DNA of 64,000 nt from positions 3,833,501 to 3,897,500 of the forward strand of contig NZ_CP117445.1 of assembly GCF_030687715.1 (NCBI RefSeq). Direction: 5' to 3'. Both the position numbers and the translations under genes were made by a program. Below the pieces are notes generated by a model. That model saw nothing but the letters and a program-made list of their open reading frames with translations, had not been told where the DNA came from and did not search any database. The stretch's first letter is position 1, and the number at the start of each line of letters is the position of its first letter. This stretch comes from Pseudomonas sp. FP2196. Its GTDB lineage: Bacteria > Pseudomonadota > Gammaproteobacteria > Pseudomonadales > Pseudomonadaceae. Below, one piece after another: positions 25,591-37,202 of the stretch.

Positions 25591-26838
25591 TCAAGGGTTG
25601 ACGCTGAGGTCGCCGAAAATTCGTTCGATGCGCACACGGGCGTCGGTGGCTTCGCTGACAGCCTGGATGTATTGGCTGCGCGCGGCGATCAGCGTGCGCT
25701 GGGCATCGAGCACGTCGAGAAAACCGAACTTGCCCATTTCAAAGCCGCGCGTGGCGCTGTCCACCGCACGTTGCGCGGCGGGCAGGATGGTTTGGTTGAA
25801 CGCAGTGATTTCCCCGTTGGCGGTCTGCCATTGCGCCAGCGTGGTCTGGGTTTCCGTGCGCAGACGCAGTTCGGTGGCGTTGCGCAGATCCCGCGCCTGA
25901 TCGCTACGCCGCGCCGCCGCCAGCACGTTGCCCTGATTGCGGTTGAACAGTGGAATCGGCATCGACAGCCCGACCACATTGACCCGCTCGCGCTCGGTTT
26001 CGCTGTATTGGCTGCCGATGCTCACGGTCAGGTCGGGGATACGCTGAGATTTTTCCAGGCCCAGCGAGGCCTCACGCTGATCGATCTGCAATTTGGCCAG
26101 ACGCAGTTCAGCAGTCTCGTTCAGACGCTCGAGCAAACGGGTCGGCGGCGGCACGGCAGCGAGGCTTTGCGTGGCTGCTTGTACATTTGTCGAGGTCGGC
26201 AACGGTGCGCCCATGACCTGCGCCAGTTGTTGATGGGCGTTGGCCTGATCACGTTCGGCGCGGCTCAGTTCCAGGCGTACTTCCGAGAGCTGCACCTGTG
26301 CCCGCGTGCCTTCGACGGGTGAGGATTTGCCGGCCTCGATCCGACCTTGTGCCACGCGCAAACCGTGCTCGGCCAATTGCAGCGACTGACGGGACAACTG
26401 CAAGCGCTGCTGCGCAGTCTGGGCGCTGTTGAACGCTTGAATCACATCGGCGCGCAAGGTGTTGCGCTTGCGCTCCAGCTCAATGCCGGCGGCGTCCTGC
26501 GCGCGGCTGGCGACGTCAATGCGCGCGCCGCGTTTGCCACCCAGTTCGATCGGCTGGCTGAGCATCACCGTCGTGGTGCGGGATTCGCGGCGCGTGTCTT
26601 CGGCCTCCCAGGAGACTTCGGGGTTGGGGATCAGCCCGGCCTGTTGACGGTCACCCTCGGCAATACCGATTTCCCACTGCGCGGCGGCCAGATCCGGATT
26701 GCCGGCGAATGCCGATTGCAGGGCTTGTTCGAGGGTCAGCGTCGAGGCACTCGCAAGACTGGTACTGGCCAACAACAAAATACCGCCGAGTATTTTTTTC
26801 AGGCGTGATCGCGCCGTCAGTTCTGTTAAACCGGGCAA
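25591..26838 (-). CDS. czcC: Outer membrane efflux channel CzcC
   Basis: A TolC-type outer membrane protein of about 415 residues that completes the CzcCBA pump. Two OEP repeats with long amphipathic helices are evident (SRQSLQLAEHGLRVAQGRIE; GFEMGKFGFLDVLDAQRTLI). A hydrophobic signal (KKILGGILLLASTSLASA) is close to the start. No ATG is available at the N-terminus. TTG codons at 26859 and 26838 are candidates; the second is chosen because AAAGGAAG lies six bases upstream of it. First gene of the czcCBA operon. Confidence 0.87.
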   Translation of the reverse strand: MPGLTELTARSRLKKILGGILLLASTSLASASTLTLEQALQSAFAGNPDLAAAQWEIGIAEGDRQQAGLIPNPEVSWEAEDTRRESRTTTVMLSQPIELGGKRGARIDVASRAQDAAGIELERKRNTLRADVIQAFNSAQTAQQRLQLSRQSLQLAEHGLRVAQGRIEAGKSSPVEGTRAQVQLSEVRLELSRAERDQANAHQQLAQVMGAPLPTSTNVQAATQSLAAVPPPTRLLERLNETAELRLAKLQIDQREASLGLEKSQRIPDLTVSIGSQYSETERERVNVVGLSMPIPLFNRNQGNVLAAARRSDQARDLRNATELRLRTETQTTLAQWQTANGEITAFNQTILPAAQRAVDSATRGFEMGKFGFLDVLDAQRTLIAARSQYIQAVSEATDARVRIERIFGDLSVNP

Positions 26839-26914
26839 TGGAAGACTTCCTTTATTCAAGAAACTTTGATGCCGCCACGGTAGGGTTTTGAACTTATCGA
26901 CAAGGTGACTGGAA

Positions 26915-26931
26915 GATTACAAATCCGTTAT
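26915..26931. promoter_or_regulatory. Putative CzcR-type operator before czcC, in the czcC-czcR intergenic region
   Basis: GATTACAAATCCGTTAT lies about 76-92 bases before the czcC start and matches the box at 21050 at GATTACA-AT-CGT-AT positions. The whole 26860-27292 gap (433 bases) separates divergent czcC and czcR and must hold both promoters. A GCGCAGTGCGC palindrome lies at about 26965. I see no credible gene in this gap. Confidence 0.5.
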
Positions 26932-27292
26932 CCACGGTTGCAGGAAGTTGTTTTGCTCTAGCATGCGCAGTGCGCAACGCAACTATGCAATACATGGAAA
27001 CAAATACACTGAAGTTATCTGCCGAACAGCACTTGCCTGAAAAGAGTTCTCATGAGGCGTGCCATTTTGACCTGCGGCAAGCTGCCGCAGTGGCTCTATT
27101 CAGGGCTTTATCGAGAGGTTTTTCGTTGACTCTGAAGCTACTACAGCCTTTACCTTGCACGTCTGCACGCACGGAAATCTCTGTAGGAATATTTTTAATC
27201 GTTAATAACATCCGTCCGGAAGCCCTTACAAAAACAATAACTTTCCCGGCCACCTTAATTAAATATCCATTAAATAAAAGTGGTGATAGATC

Positions 27293-27967
27293 ATGCGAAT
27301 CCTTGTGATCGAGGACGAGCTTAAAGCTGCCGAATACTTGCATCAGGGTTTGACCGAAAGTGGTTACATCGTCGACCACGCGGCCAACGGCGCCGATGGA
27401 CTGCATCTGGCACAACAGCAGGCCTACGACCTGATTATTCTCGATGTGAATCTGCCGGAACTCGACGGCTGGGGCGTGCTGGAACAACTGCGCCGTACCC
27501 ACGCCACGCGGGTGATGATGCTCACCGCGCGCGGGCGTCTGGCCGACAAGATTCGCGGTCTCGATTTGGGCGCCGACGACTATCTGGTCAAGCCGTTCGA
27601 GTTCCCCGAGTTGCTGGCACGGGTCCGTACACTGATGCGCCGCAGCGAAAACATCCCGGTGCCGCAGGTGCTGAAAGTCTCTGATCTGGAACTTGATCCC
27701 GGCCGCCATCGCGCGTTTCGCGGCGAGCAGCGCATTGACCTGACCACCAAGGAATTTGCCCTGTTGCATCTGTTGATGCGCCAGTCCGGCGAGGTGCTGA
27801 CCCGCACGCAGATCATCTCGCTGGTGTGGGACATGAATTTCGACTGCGACACCAACGTCGTCGAGGTGTCGATCCGGCGGTTGCGGGCGAAGATCGACGA
27901 CCCGTTCGACCACAAGTTGATCCACACCCTGCGCGGTGTCGGTTATGTGCTGGAGGCGCGCGAATGA
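27293..27967 (+). CDS. czcR: Heavy-metal response regulator CzcR
   Basis: A 224-residue OmpR/PhoB-type regulator. The receiver domain shows acidic E7/D8/E9, phospho-acceptor D51 (LIILDVNLPELDG) and the conserved KPF lysine. The C-terminal winged helix (about 130-222) contains NVVEVSIRRLRAKID. It is divergent from czcCBA and overlaps its sensor gene by four bases. It is likely to bind the GATTACA-type boxes and activate the pump and the small secreted protein genes. CopR/IrlR paralogues are close, so the naming rests on context. Confidence 0.88.
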   Translation: MRILVIEDELKAAEYLHQGLTESGYIVDHAANGADGLHLAQQQAYDLIILDVNLPELDGWGVLEQLRRTHATRVMMLTARGRLADKIRGLDLGADDYLVKPFEFPELLARVRTLMRRSENIPVPQVLKVSDLELDPGRHRAFRGEQRIDLTTKEFALLHLLMRQSGEVLTRTQIISLVWDMNFDCDTNVVEVSIRRLRAKIDDPFDHKLIHTLRGVGYVLEARE

Positions 27968-29397
27968 AACCGGCCAGCCTATCGATGCGCCTGGGTTTGA
28001 CGGTGAGTATTCTCGGCGCGCTGCTGGTGGTGTTTCTGGCGATCCTTGCGTATTTCGCCCTGACCCATGAACTCAATGCGCTTTCCAGAGACAGCTTGGA
28101 AAAGAAGGTGGAGCAAGTCGAACACAGCCTGTCGCTGTACGCCGATGCTGGTGAGATTCGCTCGAAACCGCATGTCTTGCTCGATCAGGTGATGGGCCAT
28201 GACAACCTCACGTTGACCATTTACGACCGCGCCAATCTGCGTACGCCGCTGCTGAAATCCGGCTCGGGACTGGCCGATCCACGGGTTGAATTGAAAGCGG
28301 TTCGGGCCACCACCGAGCAGTTGAGCTACAGCGATAGCACTGATGCTGAAGGCGCAAAGTTTCTGACGGTGTCGAAGCTGATCCGTCTCAAGGATGGCAG
28401 CAGCGTTCCGGTGTTGCTGTCGATGGATAACGCTCACGATCAGGCCTTGCTCAGCGCCTATCTGCGCTCGACGCTGATTGCCTTGCCGTTGTTGCTGATC
28501 TTCATTGGCCTGACTGCCTGGGGCGCGGTGCAGCGCGGGCTGGCGCCGATGCGCGAGTTTCGCAAAGTGGCGGCGATGGTCTCGACTCAGGATCTGGATC
28601 ATCGGCTTTCAGTGGTGAACATGCCGCAGGAACTCAGCGAATTGGCGCATGGCATCAACGTCATGCTGCATCGCCTCGATGCCGGTGTGCAGCAGTTGTC
28701 GCAGTTCTCGGATGATCTGGCCCATGAGTTGCGCACGCCGATCAACAACCTGATGGGCAAGGCGCAGGTGACGTTGTCTCGCGAGCGCACGACCGAGGAA
28801 TACAAGGATGTGCTGGTGTCGTGCACTGAAGAGCTGGAGCGCGTGGCGCGGATTGTTTCGGACATGCTGTTTTTGGCGCAGGTCAGTCATCCATCGGCGT
28901 TGGCGCCGTTTGAGTCGGTAGCGCTGGAAGAGGAAGCGCTGAAGGTGGCGGAGATGTTTTCGCTGTCGGCGCAGGACAAGCAGATTCATTTGAATGTGCT
29001 TGGCAGCGCAGCAGTGATGGGCGATCGATTGATGATTCAGCGGGCGATTTCCAATCTGCTGTCCAACGCGCTTCGGCATTGCCCGGCCGGGAAAACCGTG
29101 ACGTTGCTGATCGAGCAAGGCTCGGCGCAGACGTCACTGCTGGTCAGCAACCCCGGCGCGGGGATCGAGGCTCAACATCTGCCGCATCTGTTTGATCGCT
29201 TCTACCGCGTCGACAGCAGCCGCTCGCGCTCGCAGGGCAGCACCGGGTTGGGGCTGGCGATCGTGCGCTCGATCATGAGCCTGCATCAGGGCGTGGCCGA
29301 CGTGAAGAGCCTGCCGGGGGCGATGACCGTGTTTCGCCTCGGGTTCCCTTCGGTGCCGCCCATGGCCCCATCGCTTGCAGGCAAGCTCCCACAGTGA
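27964..29397 (+). CDS. czcS: Heavy-metal sensor histidine kinase CzcS
   Basis: A 477-residue inner membrane sensor kinase. Helix 1 is at about residues 10-32, a periplasmic sensor loop at 33-167, helix 2 at 168-190, then HAMP. The phosphorylated His is H254 in SDDLAHELRTPINNLMG, and the ATP-binding domain has N-box and STGLGLAIVRSIM. It starts in an ATGA overlap with czcR. The last nine codons (PSLAGKLPQ and stop) come from a REP element, so the tail is not ancestral. Confidence 0.9.
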   Translation: MKPASLSMRLGLTVSILGALLVVFLAILAYFALTHELNALSRDSLEKKVEQVEHSLSLYADAGEIRSKPHVLLDQVMGHDNLTLTIYDRANLRTPLLKSGSGLADPRVELKAVRATTEQLSYSDSTDAEGAKFLTVSKLIRLKDGSSVPVLLSMDNAHDQALLSAYLRSTLIALPLLLIFIGLTAWGAVQRGLAPMREFRKVAAMVSTQDLDHRLSVVNMPQELSELAHGINVMLHRLDAGVQQLSQFSDDLAHELRTPINNLMGKAQVTLSRERTTEEYKDVLVSCTEELERVARIVSDMLFLAQVSHPSALAPFESVALEEEALKVAEMFSLSAQDKQIHLNVLGSAAVMGDRLMIQRAISNLLSNALRHCPAGKTVTLLIEQGSAQTSLLVSNPGAGIEAQHLPHLFDRFYRVDSSRSRSQGSTGLGLAIVRSIMSLHQGVADVKSLPGAMTVFRLGFPSVPPMAPSLAGKLPQ

Positions 29398-29464
29398 GTT
29401 GCGGTGTACGCAGCGTTTTGTGCACGCCACAGAAACCTGTGGGAGTCTGGCTTGCCTGCGATGG
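29371..29464. repeat. REP inverted pair overlapping the czcS end
   Basis: TCGCTTGCAGGCAAGCTCCCA and inverted TGGGAGTCTGGCTTGCCTGCGA. The left arm encodes the last residues of CzcS. The remaining 29465-29730 gap shows only a possible promoter for the toxin-antitoxin pair. Confidence 0.85.
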
Positions 29465-29730
29465 CGGCGGGTCAGTCGATATTTTTGTACGATTTTTTAC
29501 CGATTTGCTCCCGTCCCCACACAAACGCCGAAAGCTCTCGCCGCAACCTCCGTTTTGTCCTACAGCCAGTTTTGAGCAGATGGCTCTATGGTGGAGGCCT
29601 TGGCAGATGGAATACCGACGAGAGGCAAAAAATGAACAGGGATATCGTTTGCGAATGGGCTGAAGAGGTGTGTGGATTGGCAGCGCTGAAATATTTTGGC
29701 TATATTTGTCCAGAATACAGGAGTGAGCTG

Positions 29731-29970
29731 ATGATCATCGTTCCGCTGGCTGAAGCCAAAAATAATTTATCCAAACTCGTCGATGATGCCGCTGCTGGCC
29801 AAGTCATCACGATTGCCAAGCATGGCCGGCCGATGGCTCGCCTCGTTCCCGTAGGAAAACCCAGCGCTCAACGTATTGGCGCAATGAAAGGCAAACTGGT
29901 GTTACCGGACGATTTCGACTCACCATTGCCCGATGACATGCTTGATGCATTTGAGGGCACTCAAGCATGA
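29731..29970 (+). CDS. Phd/YefM-type antitoxin
   Basis: A 79-residue antitoxin. MIIVPLAEAKNNLSKLVDDA is the typical Phd/YefM N-terminal DNA-binding start, and AKHGRPMARLVPV follows. An AGGAGTGAG site precedes the Met at 29731; the longer open frame upstream (from 29404) runs through a REP element and is not credible. It overlaps the PIN toxin gene by four bases (29967-29970). Confidence 0.9.
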   Translation: MIIVPLAEAKNNLSKLVDDAAAGQVITIAKHGRPMARLVPVGKPSAQRIGAMKGKLVLPDDFDSPLPDDMLDAFEGTQA

Positions 29971-30344
29971 GGCTTCTGCTCGACACGCACATTTTGCTCT
30001 GGACGCTCAGTGATGACGCCAGACTGTCCGGCAAAGCCAGAAAACTGATTGAGAACGCCGCCGAAATCTACATCAGCGCCGCCACCTTCTGGGAAATGGC
30101 GATCAAGGTCGGGCTCGGCAAACTGAATGTTGATCTGGAAGAAGTCCGCCAATATTGTCTCGACAGTGGCTTTATCGAACTGCCAGTGACTGCAGAGCAC
30201 GCCATCGCCGTGAAGGATCTTGAGCACCATCATCGCGATCCGTTTGACCGCATTATCGTGGCCACAGCAATGACCGAACCGATGAAGTTGCTCACAGCTG
30301 ATGCTTTGGTTGCTCGGTACACCGATCTGGCTGTTTTAGTCTGA
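29967..30344 (+). CDS. PIN-domain (VapC-type) toxin
   Basis: A 125-residue PIN-domain protein, expected to be a ribonuclease. Acidic residues of the active site are D6 (LLLDTHILLW), E43 (SAATFWEMAIK), D94 (RDPFDRIIVATA) and D112 (LTADALV). It is translated by ATGA overlap with the Phd-type antitoxin. REP elements flank the pair on both sides. Confidence 0.91.
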   Translation: MRLLLDTHILLWTLSDDARLSGKARKLIENAAEIYISAATFWEMAIKVGLGKLNVDLEEVRQYCLDSGFIELPVTAEHAIAVKDLEHHHRDPFDRIIVATAMTEPMKLLTADALVARYTDLAVLV

Positions 30345-30354
30345 CCACCTCCCC

Positions 30355-30782
30355 TGAACCTGTGGGAACCAGCCTGCTGACGACGGCGGCGGGTCAGTCG
30401 ATAACAATGTTGAATGTCAGGACCGAATCGCTGGCAAGCCAGCTCCCACAGTGATCTGCGGCGTGCCCGGAGTTTGTGAACATCACAGAAAACTGTGGGA
30501 GCCTGGCTTGCCAGCGATGGCGGTGGGTCTGTCGATATCAATGTTGAATGTCAGACCGAATCGCTTGCAGGCAAGCTCCCACAGTGATCTGCGGCGTGCC
30601 CGGAGTTTGTGAACATCACAGAAAACTGTGGGAGCCTGGCTTGCCAGCGATGGCGGTGGGTCTGTCGATATCAATGTTGAATGTCAGACCGAATCGCTTG
30701 CAGGCAAGCTCCCACAGTGGTTTCGGGTGCACTCGGTATTTGTGAGTGACTCAGAAACCTGTGGGAGCTTGCCTGCAAGCGA
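30355..30782. repeat. Tandem REP (BIME-like) array, 133-bp period
   Basis: The block CTCCCACAGTGATCTGCGGC starts at 30443 and 30576, and its third, diverged copy at 30709, giving an exact spacing of 133 each time. Each unit holds one CTCCCACAG and one CTGTGGGAG REP head joined by TGTCGATATCAATGTTGAATG. The first and last units are diverged. This fills the gap between the PIN toxin and the glp terminator. Confidence 0.93.
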
Positions 30783-30801
30783 AAGCGGTAGATCAGGTGC
30801 C

Positions 30802-30830
30802 AAAAAAAACGGCACCTCGCGGTGCCGTTT
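30802..30830 (-). terminator. Intrinsic terminator of the glp operon
   Basis: Minus-strand stem AAACGGCACC, loop GCGA, GGTGCCGTTT, continuing into eight T. It lies 20 bases after the glpV stop. Confidence 0.9.
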
Positions 30831-30849
30831 GCCTTTCACATTTCAGCGT

Positions 30850-32592
<1,743 letters not shown>

Positions 32593-32661
32593 AGAGACCT
32601 CCTGTTTAAGTTGTGGAGCTGAGTCTTTACACGAGCCCGCCGAGCGAACTTTGTAAAGAAC

Positions 32662-32934
32662 CTAACCCCAACGCATCACAGCCAACAGCCACACCAGGGA
32701 CAACGCGGACGCGACCCAGATGCTCCAGTCGGTGGCGCCGATTACCAGCAGATGCAGGTAGGCGCTGCCGAGAAGACCGATAAACAAGCGATCGCCACGG
32801 GTGGTGGCAATCGGCAGAAAACCTCGCCGCAGGATGCTCGGCGAGCGCAGCTCCCACGTCGTCATCCCCGCCAGGATCAGGCCAATGACGATAAAGAATG
32901 CGGCTGTGGGTGTCGTCCAACTCATCCATTCCAT
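32662..32934 (-). CDS. glpU: DUF2160 small membrane protein, GlpU type
   Basis: A 90-residue protein with three hydrophobic segments (AAFFIVIGLILAGMTTW; LFIGLLGSAYLHLLVIG; IWVASALSLVWLLAVM). It lies between the second permease and the binding protein, as in rhizobial glp operons. Two adjacent Met codons (32937, 32934) follow GAGGAG; the second has the better spacing. Its role in the importer is unknown. Confidence 0.78.
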   Translation of the reverse strand: MEWMSWTTPTAAFFIVIGLILAGMTTWELRSPSILRRGFLPIATTRGDRLFIGLLGSAYLHLLVIGATDWSIWVASALSLVWLLAVMRWG

Positions 32935-32944
32935 CATCAGCTCC

Positions 32945-33745
<801 letters not shown>

Positions 33746-33754
33746 GGCCGGGCC

Positions 33755-34617
<863 letters not shown>

Positions 34618-34621
<4 letters not shown>

Positions 34622-35733
34622 GGCTGCACCTCGTTTTCTTCAGGGGCTTCGAGCAGAAACTCATCGGCATAGACCATCAGCCACTGCGCCGGAAAACTGA
34701 TGTAGGCGGTGCCCTGCGGCACTGGTTTGTCTTCGGCCAGACGCACTTTCAACGGCGCACCGTCGAGGTCGAGGGTCATGATCTTGTAGGTGCCGAGGTC
34801 TTCGACGTGTACGACCTTGGCCTGCATCGCGTCGTCAAACGGCTCGTCCCACACATGAATGAATTCCGGGCGGATACCGACCTTCAGATTTTTCCACTGG
34901 CCGTGTTCGATATGTCGCTGCATAGCGTCGGACAATGGCAGGTGCGTGGAGGCGAAACCGACACCGCCGGGCTGCGGCTGAACTTCGATCAGGTTCATGC
35001 CGGGGCTGCCGATGAAATAGCCGACAAAGGTGTGGCTCGGCCGCTCGAACAATTCCCGTGGCGTGCCGAACTGAACGATCTGACCGCCGTACATCACCGC
35101 GATCTTGTCGGCGAAGGTCGAGGCTTCCAGTTGATCGTGGGTGACGTAGACCATGGTGATGTTGAACTGCTCGTGAATCTGCTTGAGCTTGCGCCGCAGT
35201 TTCCACTTCAGGTGCGGGTCGATCACCGTCAGCGGTTCATCGAAGAGGATCGCCGAGACGTCATCGCGCACCAGACCACGGCCCATGGAGACTTTCTGTT
35301 TTTCATCGGCGGTGAGGTTGCGGGCTTTTTTGCTCAGCAGGTTTTGCAGGTCGAGAACTTCGGCAATTTCCTGCACTTTGCTGTGCACTTTCGCCTCGGC
35401 CATGCCCTGATTGCGCAGGGGAAACGCGAGGTTATCGAACACGGTCATGGTGTCGTAGACCACCGGAAACTGGAAAACCTGAGCGATGTTGCGCTTCTCC
35501 GGCGTCAGGTCGTTGACCGCTTTGCCATCGAACAGCACATGGCCTTGCGAGGGGCTGAGCAGGCCGGAAATGATGTTGAGCAAGGTCGACTTGCCGCACC
35601 CGGACGGCCCGAGCAACGCATAAGCACCGCCCTGCTCCCAGACGTGATCCATCTCGCGGATCGCGTAATCCTCCGCGCCGCCCGGGGTTTTGCTGTAGCT
35701 GTGGGCGAGGTGTTGCAAACGGATTTCGGCCAT
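34618..35733 (-). CDS. glpT: ABC transporter ATP-binding protein, GlpT type
   Basis: A 371-residue MalK-like ATPase. Walker A GPSGCGKST is at 42-50 and Walker B ILFDEP at 162-167; a C-terminal OB-type regulatory domain follows. The ABC signature is strongly altered: LTADEKQKVSMGRGL (140-154) in place of LSGGQ. Together with the canonical LSGGQ in GlpS this predicts a heterodimer with one weakened ATP site. It overlaps glpS by one base (TGATG). Confidence 0.86.
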
Positions 35734-36827
35734 CAGGCAACCCTCGCGACACGCAGGCCCGGTGCTTGCACCAGACGGCCCTGCGCATCGAAAACAAACA
35801 GTTTATGGGTCGGGATATAGATGCGGATCGGCGCATCGACGTCGTATTCGTGAACACCCGGCAAGTGCAGCACCAGCAGGAAATGCTCGTTGCGCACGTG
35901 CAGGAAGGTTTCCGAACCGCTGATCTCGGCGACTTCGACGGTCACTGCCAGTTCCAGATCGTCATCGTTGCTCGGCACCAGCGAGATATGGCTGGGGCGC
36001 ACGCCAAAGCGGAACTCGCCCTCGCCCACCGGGCGCAGATCGACGTTCAACGGGAAGTGGACGAAGTTGGCGAAGCTGACTTCGTTGCCGGCAATTCGTC
36101 CCGGCATCAGGTTGATGGGCGGTTCGGAGAACAACTCGGCGGCCAGCACGGTTTGCGGCTGGTGGTAAACCGAGGTCGACGGGCCGCTCTGGATCACCCG
36201 GCCTTCATGAAGAATGGTCGTGGTGCCGCCCAGCGCCAACGCTTCGTTGGGTTCGGTGGTGGCGTAAATCGCAATGGTGTGGCGCAGCTTGAACAGCTCG
36301 CGCATTTCCTGGCGCAGTTCTTCGCGCAGTTTGTAATCGAGGTTGACCAGCGGCTCATCGAACAGGATCAGCTCAGCATCCTTGACCAGCGCCCGGGCCA
36401 TGGCCGTACGTTGCTGCTGTCCGCCGGAGAGTTCCAGCGGATAGCGCTGCAGAAACTTCTCGATGCGCAGCATCTTCGCCGTTTCCTGCACCTTGCTGTG
36501 GATGATCTCTTTCGACACACCGGCCTGGCGCAACGGCGAGGCGATGTTCTCGAACACGGTCATGGTCGGGTAGTTGATGAACTGCTGATAGACCATCGAC
36601 ACGTTGCGCAAACGCACCGGACGTTGGGTGACGTCGACGCCGTTCATCAGGATGCGGCCGCTGTCGGGCTTGTCCAGACCGGCCATCAGGCGCATCAGGC
36701 TGGTCTTGCCGGACAGCGTGCGACCGAGCAAAACGTTGAAGGAACCGGGTTCGAATTTCAGGCACGCATCGTCGATCCAGGTCTGGCCTTCGACGGTACG
36801 GCAGACGTGCTCCAGGGTGAGTGACAT
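35733..36827 (-). CDS. glpS: ABC transporter ATP-binding protein, GlpS type
   Basis: A 364-residue MalK-like ATPase and first gene of the operon. Walker A is GRTLSGKTS (35-43), unusual in its first half but with the GKT intact. The signature is a standard LELSGGQQQR (131-140) and Walker B is LILFDEP. A C-terminal TOBE-like region follows. A -24/-12 promoter lies 44-60 bases upstream. Confidence 0.86.
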   Translation of the reverse strand: MSLTLEHVCRTVEGQTWIDDACLKFEPGSFNVLLGRTLSGKTSLMRLMAGLDKPDSGRILMNGVDVTQRPVRLRNVSMVYQQFINYPTMTVFENIASPLRQAGVSKEIIHSKVQETAKMLRIEKFLQRYPLELSGGQQQRTAMARALVKDAELILFDEPLVNLDYKLREELRQEMRELFKLRHTIAIYATTEPNEALALGGTTTILHEGRVIQSGPSTSVYHQPQTVLAAELFSEPPINLMPGRIAGNEVSFANFVHFPLNVDLRPVGEGEFRFGVRPSHISLVPSNDDDLELAVTVEVAEISGSETFLHVRNEHFLLVLHLPGVHEYDVDAPIRIYIPTHKLFVFDAQGRLVQAPGLRVARVA

Positions 36828-36870
36828 GGCTCGGCCTTTTTATTATTGGAGTCAAGCGACCTGTGCACTG

Positions 36871-36887
36871 GAGCGACTTTCGTGCCA
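36871..36887 (-). promoter_or_regulatory. Sigma-54 promoter of the glp operon
   Basis: Minus strand TGGCACGAAAGTCGCTC has the GG and GC dinucleotides at -24/-12 spacing and one mismatch to TGGCAC-N5-TTGC. The predicted start is near 36862, about 35 bases before glpS. The divergent gene encodes a sigma-54 activator, which supports the call. Confidence 0.78.
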
Positions 36888-36942
36888 GAAATGGCAAGTG
36901 GTTGATTTGTGGTGAAAATCGCTGAAACGGCGGGGAAAAGGC

Positions 36943-36999
36943 GTTCAGAGCTGAACACATTTGAACAACTGGGCGATTGACAATGAACAATAGTGAACA
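36943..36999. promoter_or_regulatory. Upstream activator site with four TGAACA boxes
   Basis: TGAACA occurs at 36952, 36962, 36984 and 36994: two pairs, each with a 10-base period. GTTCAGAGCTGAAC (36943-36956) is a palindrome that includes the first box. They lie about 80-140 bases upstream of the predicted glp start, a usual place for sigma-54 activator binding. Together with the REP pair this accounts for the 36828-37202 gap. Confidence 0.65.
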
Positions 37000-37065
37000 A
37001 CACTCTATGCACTCTTCGCGCAACCCCGAATGCAAACGGAATTGCCTGCGAACGCAACATCGCCA

Positions 37066-37155
37066 CCTGTAGGAGCTGCCGAAGGCTGCGATCTTTTGAT
37101 CTTGTTTTTTAACAAGCAACGTCAAAAGATCGCAGCCTTCGGCAGCTCCTACAGG
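37066..37155. repeat. REP inverted pair
   Basis: CCTGTAGGAGCTGCCGAAGG and inverted copy, placed between the TGAACA boxes and the activator gene. Confidence 0.92.
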
Positions 37156-37202
37156 GGATCGCATAACAATAATAAAAATGTTGTTTCAGAGGCTGACCCA
37201 CC

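Noticed and set aside
26970..27308. 112-codon open frame in the czcC-czcR gap
   Set aside because: It overlaps the czcR start, has no convincing ribosome binding site, and fills what must be a divergent promoter region.
30355..30782. Possible CRISPR array (regular repeats)
   Set aside because: The period is 133 bases, the units are whole REP pairs with conserved spacers, and there are no cas genes.
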